This document shows, one piece after another, positions 17,009-24,089 of a DNA stretch of 24,089 nt. The notes under the pieces were generated by a model, which did no database searches, was not told where the DNA came from, and saw nothing but the letters and a program-made list of their open reading frames with translations. Source of the stretch: Prorocentrum cordatum (Eukaryota; Sar; Dinophyceae; Prorocentrales; Prorocentraceae); the NCBI GenBank assembly GCA_963575745.1, contig CAUYUJ010009478.1, positions 10,001 to 34,089 of the forward strand. Reading direction: 5' to 3'. Position 1 is the stretch's first letter; the number at the start of each line of letters is the position of its first letter. Both the position numbers and the translations under genes were made by a program.

Positions 17009-17160
17009 GTACTCCAGATTTCGTAATAAAGGGAGGGGGGTCTGGGGGGTCTGGGGGGTCTGGGGACGATGTTTTGGAGGGTTCTCCCACGGGGGAGGTC
17101 CGAAATGGCTTGTCTTCGAGGGTCCAGACCCCCTCCCTTTTACTACGAAATCTGGAGTAC
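17009..17160. mobile_element. MITE-like inverted-repeat element, 152 bp
   Basis: The left arm GTACTCCAGATTTCGTAATA... (17009-17045) and right arm ...TACGAAATCTGGAGTAC (17124-17160) are inverted copies over about 37 bp, with one substitution and small length differences in the A and G runs. The ends can be read as TA|CTCCAG...CTGGAG|TA, compatible with a TA target duplication as in Tc1/mariner-type MITEs. The interior has three GGGGGGTCT units. No coding capacity. Confidence 0.7.
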
Positions 17161-17214
17161 CAGGGAGTGGGGGTCGGGGCGACAAAGTCTTAATTAAGCA
17201 GGCTCCCGCATGTC

Positions 17215-17450
17215 TGGTGTTAGCCAGGCCTGCTGCACGACGGGCGTTAGCCAGGAATCAAGGGGTGGGTTCGGGGGGGCCAACCCAAATTCGGGTTGCG
17301 TTCGCAGGACTGGCGTCAACCAGGACTGCTGCACGACTGGCGTTAGCCAGGAATCAGTTCAGGGGGTTTGGAGGGTCTCATAATGCAGCTGCCGCTGCAC
17401 GACTGGCATCAGCCAGGACTGCTGCACGCCCGTTTAGCCAGGGATTGGCT
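17215..17450 (+). repeat. Diverged repeat of GACTGGCGTTAGCCAGGA and CTGCTGCACG
   Basis: About six copies of GGCGTTAGCCAGGA-like sequence alternate with TGCTGCACGAC at 26-60 bp spacing. TGGCGTTAGCCA is itself a near palindrome. Confidence 0.6.
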
Positions 17451-17504
17451 CCCCTATGGGGGTCGGGGGGGGCGGCAGCCAGGAAACATCCTAACGTTTT
17501 TGAC

Positions 17505-17675
17505 CCCTCATGCCAGGGCGTCGGCTCCTCCTGCCCTGACCCCTCATGCCGTGGCCTTGGCTGGCCCCTCATGCGTTGACCCCCTCATGCTGGGGCCTTG
17601 GCGCTTCATGCGTTGATCCCTCATGCCGGGGCTTCGGCCCCTCACGCCCTGACCCCTCATGCTGGGGCCCCACCG
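17505..17675 (+). repeat. GACCCCTCATGC minisatellite
   Basis: Five or so diverged units share GACCCCTCATGC followed by GGGGCCTTGGC, with a period of roughly 35 bp. Confidence 0.6.
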
Positions 17676-18045
17676 ATGCATTGGCATGCGTTGGCATGCG
17701 TTGGCATGCATTGGTATGCGTTGGCATGCATTGGCATGCGTTGGCATGCAGTGGCATGCGTTGGCATGCGTTGGTATGCGTTGGCATGCGTTGGCATGCA
17801 TTGGCATGCACTGGCGTGCGTGAGCATACATTGGCATGTATTGACATGTATTGGCATGCAATGGCATGCATTGGCATGCGTTGGCACGCATTGGCATGCG
17901 TTGGCATGCAGTGGCATGAGCTGGCATGCATTGTCATGCGTTGGCATGCGTTGGCATGCATTGGCATGCGTTGGCATGCATTGGTATGCGTTGGTATGCA
18001 TTGGCATGCGTTGGCATGCATTGGCATGCGTTGGCATGCATTTGC
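17676..18045 (+). repeat. 10-bp TTGGCATGCR tandem array
   Basis: About 36 units of TTGGCATGCG or TTGGCATGCA, with sparse variants (TTGGTATGCG, CTGGCGTGCG, TTGACATGTA). The period is 10 bp. It opens every frame on both strands, giving His/Met/Trp/Ala-rich or Asn/Ala/Cys/Met-rich artefact ORFs. Confidence 0.95.
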
Positions 18046-18267
18046 CTCCGCGTCTTAGTGGACCTCTGCCCCAGCAAGTTCACGTCCCTTCGGGATGCCG
18101 CCCCCTAGGAGCCCAGATCCAGGGATCGCCAAGAAAGGCTGAGGGGTGAGGAGTGAGGGTAAGGAGGACCATTCATCGCACCTGTTGGACATCTGTCTGC
18201 AGGAGAGTGTGTTTTTGGCCCCTGCGTCGGTGCCGGCGTTATCAGGTCCGTTGGATCCGTACTATCC

Positions 18268-18355
18268 CTAGTTTGGGGTCATGATTTGGACCCCCCTTTC
18301 GCACAGCCATACCCCAGGGGATCGGCGAACGGGGGATCCAATCTTGAACCCAACT
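18268..18355. repeat. Imperfect inverted repeat, 88 bp
   Basis: CTAGTTTGGGGTCATGATTT and GGACCCCCCTTTCGC on the left pair with GCGAACGGGGGATCC and AATCTTGAACCCAACTA on the right, with several mismatches. A decayed MITE-like hairpin is possible. Confidence 0.4.
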
Positions 18356-18368
18356 ATCAGTCCGTGCT

Positions 18369-18470
18369 AATCCTCCTCCCCCTCCTCCTTCTCCTCCTCG
18401 TCCTCCTCCTCCTCCTCCTCCTCCTCCTCCTCCTCCTCCCCCTCCTCCCCCTCCCCCTCCTCCACCCCAC
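18369..18470 (+). repeat. CCT polypyrimidine tract
   Basis: CCT triplets with CCC and GTC interruptions. Confidence 0.9.
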
Positions 18471-18690
18471 TTCGTCCTGAAGACCCCCTGCCTTGTCGTG
18501 GTGTGCGTCCTGGTGGGCAGGGGTAGAGTGCGCAGCGTCTTGTCGGACTTTCTTCCTGTTGACAGGGGGGGGTGCTTTTCAAAGACCTCCAAGAATCTCA
18601 CCAGATAACACTCGGCATTGGGCCACGCCGCAGCGCGCCTCGGGGCCGCGGTAGCGGGTGTGACTCTCCTCGTCATGGTTTTGGGCAGGG
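18471..18690. other. Short non-repetitive stretch
   Basis: No gene recognised. The 349-codon frame starting at 18618 reads into the GAT array and is rejected. Confidence 0.4.
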
Positions 18691-18699
18691 GTGTGCATG

Positions 18700-18999
18700 G
18701 AGGTAGATGTGAAGCAGATGGTGATTCTGATGATGACGATGACCATGACGGTGTTCATGACGATGGGGATGTTGCTGGCGATGATGATGATGATGATGAT
18801 GATGCTGATGGTGATGATGATGGTGACGATGATGCTAATGGTGATTCTGGTGATTGTGTGACGATGCTGATGATGTTGATGCTGATGACGATGACGATGA
18901 TGCTGGTGATGATGGTGATATTGCTGATGATGCTGGTGATGATGATGGTGATGATGACGGTGGTGATGATGACGATGATGAGGATGCTGATGATGCTGT

Positions 19000-19065
<66 letters not shown>

Positions 19066-19491
19066 GGGCGATGATGCTGATGTTGATGCTGCTGCTGATG
19101 ATGATGATGATGATGATGATGCTGACGGCGATGATTATGACGATGATGCTGATGACGATGACGGTGCTGCTGCTGCTGATTTTGATAATGACCGCGATGC
19201 TGTTGATGATGGTGATGCCGATGCCGATCATTCTGATTATGGTGAAGATGTTGCAGCTGATGATGGTGGTGGTGGTGATGATGCTGCTGCCGCTGCTGCT
19301 GCTGGTGCTGCTGATGATGTTGATCATGACGATGCTGATTCTGATGACGATGATGATGCTGCTGATGATGATGATGATGATGATGATGACCATGATGATG
19401 CTGATGAGTGTGCTGCTGATTCTGATACTGATGATGCTGGTGGTAGTTATGATGATGCTACTGATGCTGCTTATGATGCCGATGACGATGG

Positions 19492-19532
<41 letters not shown>

Positions 19533-19795
19533 CTGATGGTTATGATGATTTTAATGATGATGACCATGATGATGCTGATGGTGTTGTTGATTATGATGAT
19601 GCTGCTGATGATGATCATGCTAATGTTGATGATGATTCTGATGATGCAGAAGAAGATGATGGTATGATGACGGTGATGATGATGACGATGATGGTAATGG
19701 CGACTATGGTGATTCTGATGACGATGTTGTTGATTATGATGATGATGCTGATGCTTATGACGATGATGATGATGATGATGATTAGGATGAGGATG

Positions 19796-19827
<32 letters not shown>

Positions 19828-19954
19828 GATGATGTTGATGATGGATATGACGATGACACTGATGATGGTGCTGATGGTGATGATGCTGATGAAGCTGACA
19901 ATGATGACGATGATGGGGATGATGATGACGATGATGAGGATGATGATGGTGATG

Positions 19955-20034
<80 letters not shown>

Positions 20035-20080
20035 CGGATGATGATCGGATGATGCTGATGATGCTGATGATGATCATGGG
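18700..20080 (+). repeat. GAT trinucleotide array, about 1.4 kb
   Basis: GATGAT runs (longest near 19003-19062 and 19968-20032) are interleaved with GCT, GGT, GAC and TGT variants. On plus, one frame encodes poly-Asp, one poly-Met and one has TGA stops. On minus, the frames give poly-His, Ile or Ser. The longest frame (minus, 18755-20323) changes residue class wherever the repeat phase shifts, as expected for a non-coding array with indels. Confidence 0.9.
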
Positions 20081-20081
20081 G

Positions 20082-20262
20082 AAGGAGGAGGAGGACCAGG
20101 AGGAGGAAGAGGAGGAGGAAGAGGAGGAGCAGGAGGATGATGATGATGATGATGATGATGAGGAGGAGGAGGAGGAGGAGGAGGAGGAGGAGGGCCAGGA
20201 GGAGGAGGAGGGCCAGGAGGAGGAGGAGGAAGAGGAGGAGGAGGAGGAAGAGGAGGCGAAAG
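20082..20262 (+). repeat. GGA tract with an internal GAT run
   Basis: GGA triplets enclose ATGATGATGATG at 20137-20160. The GAT array passes straight into the GGA tract, suggesting one grew from the other by point change and slippage. Confidence 0.9.
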
Positions 20263-20462
20263 TTGGACTGTGGTAGAACGACGTACCCAGACTTTGCCCA
20301 AATTCAACTGCCGCGACCAGCACCGGCCGCGTGAGTCCTGACGGCCCGACCGCCTATTGCGTGCCCGCCCGGCCTCTCCGACTGGGGGCGGGGGCGCCCG
20401 TGTGCCGCAACACAGGGCACGCATGCCCTCCGGCAATTTGCCCCCTGCGGTCCCGAACCCCC
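20263..20462. other. Non-repetitive GC-rich stretch
   Basis: No gene recognised; only short frames. Confidence 0.4.
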
Positions 20463-20600
20463 TCGAGTCATGAAAAACACCACGGAGGCTGTATCTACAT
20501 TTTCAGCCTCTGGAGGCCCTGACCGGGCTTCGGGACCGTGAACGAAACGACTCAGGATGAAACGCCAGTCCCGGGGGGATGGGCCGAGACCTCGGGGGGT
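20463..20600 (-). repeat. Dispersed repeat C, copy 2 (reverse)
   Basis: Its reverse complement contains CCCCGGGACTGGCGTTTCAT followed by CCTGAGTCGTTTCGTTCA, and later GGCCTCCAGAGGCTGAAAAT, matching copies 1 and 3 in order. Confidence 0.6.
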
Positions 20601-20828
20601 CGGCGTTCTGAACAAATCACGTCGTCAGGGGCCTGGGGACTCAGAGATCCGAACCCCGGACAACATTGGAGCGGCTGGTTTCTGTCCGTTCTCAGCCTCT
20701 CGGACATCCTGCGTGTCGGCGTCTTCGGGCTCCGCGGGCTGCGGCAGGTCGGCCATGGCGGGAGCTCGGGCTTCGGGCCCCCCGCGCGCGCGGAGTGCCC
20801 CCGCGCCGAGGTCCCACCCTTTTCTTGT
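20601..20828. other. GC-rich stretch with a short dispersed repeat
   Basis: GATCCGAACCCCGGACAACA followed by GGAGCGGCTGGTTTCTG (20647-20683) resembles GATCCGACAAACATCGTGGC plus GGCCGGTTTCTG at 22858-22892, and more weakly 21570-21590. No gene recognised. Confidence 0.45.
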
Positions 20829-20880
20829 GGAGGAGGAGGAGGAGGAGGAGGAGGAGGAGGAGGAGGAGGAGGAGGAGGGA
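20829..20880 (+). repeat. GGA polypurine tract
   Basis: About 17 perfect GGA triplets. Confidence 0.95.
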
Positions 20881-21310
20881 CCCAGACACGCGACGTCCTA
20901 ACCTCCATGCCATGCGCGGCCCTCGGACGCCCCGCCCCTCTCTCTCTCCCGGGGCCGGCGTCTCGTCCCGAGTCTTTTTTTCTGACGGTCCCGAGGGGCG
21001 GCGGGGCGAAAACCAGCTGCATGCAGCAGGTTCCGTACCCCCCCTTCCCTATCCTACCCTTTCGTGGAGCCCCGTCGGTTCTCAAAGGTTTTCCAGCGGC
21101 TGCGCCTCACCAGTCCAAAGGTGCCCAGATCGTCCCGAACGGCCGCCGGAAGCCCGAGTTTTGGCCCGACGAGGGCCCCCCGAGAGGCCGCACGTGGCCA
21201 AGAGCCTTCCGTCGTCCTCTCTCTCTGCGGCGCGGTCCTGTCGTTGGGAGGCGTCGCGCGCGGCGGGCACGCGCGCGGGGGTCCAGACATCTGAGGATGA
21301 TGGGCTCGTC
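20881..21310. other. Non-repetitive GC-rich stretch
   Basis: Overlapping frames are open on both strands because of base composition. No protein family is recognised. Confidence 0.4.
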
Positions 21311-21337
21311 TTCCACCACCACCACCACCACCACGAG
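21311..21337 (+). repeat. CCA microsatellite
   Basis: Eight CCA triplets. The reverse-complement triplet TGG is repeated at 21523-21562. Confidence 0.9.
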
Positions 21338-21351
21338 TTGGAGGGGGCAAG

Positions 21352-21508
21352 GAGGAAGGGGGAGGGAGGAGGAGGAGGAGGAGGATGAGGCGGCGGAGGA
21401 GGAGAGAAAGGGGGAGGAGGAGGAGCGGGCGGAGGGAGGAGGAGGAGGGGAGGGGGGGTGATAGGAGGGGAGGAGGGAGGATGAGGAAGGAGGAGGAGGA
21501 GGACCCCC
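21352..21508 (+). repeat. GGA/GGGGA polypurine tract
   Basis: Irregular purine tract on plus, between the CCA and TGG arrays. Confidence 0.85.
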
Positions 21509-21522
21509 TCCCCCTCCTGCTC

Positions 21523-21562
21523 ATAGTGGTGGTGGTGGTGGTGGTGGTGGTGGTGGTGGTGG
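21523..21562 (+). repeat. TGG microsatellite
   Basis: Thirteen TGG triplets, complementary to the CCA array 185 bp upstream. Confidence 0.9.
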
Positions 21563-21745
21563 AAGACAGGCCCATCGGAGCGGCTGGCTTCTGGGGGCCC
21601 TCCACGGGCCGCGAGGCCGCGAGGGCGGGGACGGCCGCGATCGGCGGGGACAGCCGCGAGGGCCGCCGAGGGTGGCGAGCTCCCGGCGGGGCCGCGAGGG
21701 CCGCCATGCCCAGAGGATCCGAGGAAATCCGAGGAGCTTCCGAGG

Positions 21746-22846
21746 ATCCTCCTCCTCCTCCTCCTCCTCCTCCTCCTCCTCCTCCCCCTGCTCCTCCTCC
21801 TCCTCCTCCTTCTCCATGTTCTCCTTCTCCTCCTCTTCCTCTTCCTCTTCCTCTTCCTTCTCCTCCTCCTCCGCCTCCTCCGTCTCCGCCTCCTCCGCCT
21901 CCTCCCGCCTCTGCCTCCTCCTCCTCCTCCTCCTTCCTCCTCCTCCTCCCTCCTCCTCCTCCTCCTCCTCCTCCTCTCTTCTGTTCCTCTTCTTCTCCTC
22001 CGTTTCCTCCTCCCCCTCCTCCTCCTCCTCCGCCTCCTCCGCCTCCCCGCTCCTCCGCCTCTCCTCCTCTTCCTCCCCCCTGCTCCTCCTCCTGTCTCCT
22101 CCCTCCGCCTCCTCCGCCTCCGCCGCCTCCTCCTCCTCCTCCTCTGCCTCCTCCTCTTCCTCGTCCTCTTCCTCCTCCGCCTCCATGTTCTTCTCCTCGT
22201 CTCCTCCTCCGTCTCCTCCTCCTCCTCCTCCTCCCCCTCCTCCTCCTCCCGTCTCCTTCCCTCCGTCTCCGTCTCCTCCTCCTCCTTCTCCTCCCCTCCC
22301 CCGCCTCATCCTTCTCTTACTCTTCCTCTTCCTCCTCCGCCGCCTCCTCCTCCGCGACCTCCTCCTCCTCCCCTCCGCCTCCGCCGCCTTCCGCCTCCGC
22401 CGCCTCCGCCTCCCCCCTCTCTCCTCCTCCTCCTTTCCTCCTCCTCCTCCTCTCCTCCTCCTCCTCCTCCTCCTGCGTCTCCTCCTCCTCCTCCTCCTCC
22501 TCCTCCGCCTCCTCCTCCAACATACTCTTCCTTTTCCTCCTCCCCGCCCTCCTCCTCACTCCTCTGCCCCTCCTCCTCCGCCTCCGCCGCCTCCGCCGCC
22601 TCCTCCGCCCCCCCTCTCTCCGCCTCCTCCGCCTCCTCCTCCTCCTGGCCCTCCTCCTCCTCCTCCTCCTCCTCCTCCTCCTCTCCGGCTCCTCCTCCTC
22701 CTCCTCCGCCTCCTCCTTCTCTTTCTCTTCCTCTTCCTCCTCCTCCGCCGCCTCCTCCTCCTCCTCCTCCGCCTCCTCCGCCTCCGCCGCCTGCTCCGCC
22801 TCCCTCTCTCTCCTCCTCCTCTTCCTCCTCCTCCTCCTCCTCCGAA
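21746..22846 (+). repeat. 1.1-kb CCT/CCG polypyrimidine tract
   Basis: The plus strand is almost all pyrimidine, with CCT, CTC, TTC and interspersed CCG triplets and G nearly confined to CCG or CTG. It is the longest simple tract in the window. Poly-Pro/Ser/Leu frames on plus and Glu/Arg/Gly frames on minus (ORFs up to 563 codons) follow from it. Confidence 0.95.
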
Positions 22847-23198
22847 CCGAGGATCCAAGGATCCGACAAACATCGTGGCGGCCGGTTTCTGGCCAGTCTC
22901 GGCCGCGGGGGCTCTGCGGGCCCCCCAGGGGCCGTTCGAGCGTTGCGCACTTGGTGCGGCTGGAGTATGCGGCAAACCTGGCGCACACTCGGGCCCCAGG
23001 GGTGCCTGGCGCGAGTGGCGCGCCTGGCACGCGTGGTGCACCTCGCCCCAGCGTCGCGCACATGGGCTCGGTTTAGGTTCCCAGTAGCTGTCCATCCAAA
23101 GACGACCGCTGAACATGCTGAGGCTCGGGGCTCACTTCTGTGTTGGGAGGGCGGGTGGGAGTGAGCTAGACGGCTTGCTATCTAGGAGGGTGGCTTGA
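22847..23198. other. Non-repetitive stretch, no gene recognised
   Basis: Complex GC-rich sequence with a short repeat shared with 20647-20683. Weak GCCTGGCGC-type repetition at 22995-23040. No gene recognised. Confidence 0.4.
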
Positions 23199-23363
23199 CC
23201 GACCCCTATCCCCACCCCCATCCCCATCCAGACCCCCACCATCTCAGTACCCCCATTGGGGATACACCCCTCGAAGCCCGAAGGAAGCGGCCTATATCCC
23301 CATCTGGGGGGGGTAAAATCGGCAAGCGGGTCCCAGGCCACGCCGTTGGGGATAAGGGGTCGG
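23199..23363. repeat. Inverted-repeat element, 165 bp
   Basis: CCGACCCCTATCCCCA at 23199-23214 pairs with TGGGGATAAGGGGTCGG at 23347-23363 with one inserted base. The interior has CCCCCATTGGGGATA and CCCCATCTGGGGGG, themselves near-palindromic. MITE-like by structure only. Confidence 0.5.
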
Positions 23364-23645
23364 GCAGACGACGCTCCTTCTCATCTCAGCACGCCCCCTG
23401 GCCTCCCCCCCTCACTGGGCCGCGCACGTACCTCGGGCCACCGATCTGAAAGCCCCGCGATCTGACGCCGCCCCGTGAGGTCGTTTCGTCGAGTACAGCT
23501 CGAGTAGCAGACCGAGCTCAAATCTCTCGAGACTGCAGGGCAAAGCTCTGTCTTGCGCCCTCATTTCACACATGCGAGAGATCTGTAGCTGCCATATATA
23601 CCCCGAGCTTTAGCAAACACGCCGTTCCCAGAGACCGCAGTTGCT
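23364..23645. other. Non-repetitive stretch
   Basis: No gene recognised. CCATATATACC occurs near 23594, but with no adjoining coding sequence I do not call a promoter. Confidence 0.4.
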
Positions 23646-23672
23646 TTTTTTTTTTGTTTTTTTTTTCTTTCA
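23646..23672 (+). repeat. T-run
   Basis: T11-G-T12-C-TTT. It lies about 15 bp before repeat C copy 3. On the minus strand it is an A-run and could be the remnant of a poly(A) tail. Confidence 0.6.
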
Positions 23673-23684
23673 ATGCTCAGTCCA

Positions 23685-23805
23685 CGGAAGTCCCGACCCT
23701 TTCCCCGGGACCGGTGCTTCATCCTGAGTCGTTTTTTGAAGGTCCTTAGGCTTGGCGAGGACCCCTAGAGGCCGAATCTGGCCAAACGTCGTCCGTTGTG
23801 CTACT
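23685..23805 (+). repeat. Dispersed repeat C, copy 3
   Basis: CCCCGGGACCGGTGCTTCAT, CCTGAGTCGTTTTTTGAAGG and AGGCCGAATC...CGTCCGTTGTGCT match copy 1 in order. Confidence 0.65.
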
Positions 23806-23867
23806 GCTGTTGTTGTTGTTGTTGCTGTTGCTGTTGTTGTTGTTGTTGTTGTTGTTGTTTTTGTTGA

Positions 23868-23938
<71 letters not shown>

Positions 23939-23939
23939 G

Positions 23940-23974
<35 letters not shown>

Positions 23975-23985
23975 TTGTTGAATAT
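23806..23985 (+). repeat. TTG microsatellite
   Basis: About 58 TTG triplets with rare CTG, TTT and ATG. Poly-Val and poly-Leu frames are artefacts. Confidence 0.95.
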
Positions 23986-24089
23986 TATTACTTCTAAAGA
24001 ATAATTATTGTTGGGCCCCCTGGTGCACGCCCCCCCTGCGCCGCCTAGGCCGCAGCTACATTTTCATCATTTTCGTGAGGAAGCCTCAG

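Noticed and set aside
18618-20323. Poly-Met, poly-Asp and poly-His/Ile/Ser ORFs up to 522 codons
   Set aside because: Triplet-array artefacts; residue class changes with repeat phase.
21385-23087. ORFs up to 563 codons, Pro/Ser/Leu-rich on plus and Glu/Arg/Gly-rich on minus
   Set aside because: Products of a polypyrimidine tract; nothing else supports coding.
23590-23604. CATATATACC as a TATA-type promoter
   Set aside because: No coding sequence follows, and dinoflagellate genes generally lack a canonical TATA box.

Overview
The window looks like nuclear DNA from a repeat-rich, GC-rich protist, most likely a core dinoflagellate. The best evidence is at 13536-13572: an 18-of-22 match to the dinoflagellate spliced leader, followed directly by a degraded 15-nt partial leader. 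This is the arrangement left when trans-spliced mRNAs are copied back into the genome. Very sparse coding, many microsatellites and minisatellites, and an intronless gene of SH3/KOW-like repeats fit the same origin. The species cannot be read from the sequence, and the leader match is diverged, so the assignment is an inference.

Only one convincing protein gene is present: an intronless plus-strand CDS at 14310-14960 (216 aa) with three copies of a roughly 52-aa beta-barrel-like repeat. A second stretch, 13573-13775, follows the relict leader and may be the 5' part of a decayed retroposed mRNA. No tRNA, rRNA, CRISPR array or bacterial-style operon was seen. Almost all long open frames are by-products of tandem repeats. 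The 73-bp and 10-bp repeats have periods of 1 modulo 3, so one stop-free unit reads through in all frames of a strand.

Layout. 1-1290: polypurine GGA tracts, a MITE-like inverted-repeat element (249-428), a cluster of CAAGTGTGAT motifs on both strands (755-1125), and a second MITE-like element (1126-1289). 1290-2340: unrecognised sequence and a CT microsatellite. 2345-6080: degenerate CAAGACGGCCC/CAAGAGGCCCC repeats with interspersed AT-richer patches, a 35-bp minisatellite and small palindromes. 6136-6590: hairpin, TA and CT microsatellites. 6595-7325: a 73-bp GATC-rich tandem array. 7500-8290: dispersed repeats that recur at 12733-13510 and 14078-14250.

8461-12130 is the most structured part. 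A MITE-like element related to 249-428 appears split by three head-to-tail modules of about 1.1-1.2 kb. Each module has 10-bp terminal inverted repeats, a second 73-bp tandem array, a GCTGAG hexanucleotide array and a conserved tail.

12180-14310: inverted-repeat elements, the relict leader and a GGA tract, leading into the CDS. 15400-18480: GGA then CCT tracts, reverse-oriented copies of the CAAGACGGCC repeat, a third well-formed MITE-like element (17009-17160), and three adjacent tandem arrays ending in a 10-bp TTGGCATGCR array. 18690-24089: a 1.4-kb GAT array, further GGA, CCA, TGG and TTG arrays, a 1.1-kb polypyrimidine tract, and copies of a dispersed repeat family at 20463-20600 and 23685-23805.

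The window is therefore mainly a record of nested repeat insertion and tandem amplification around a single small gene. No set of genes here works together as a pathway.
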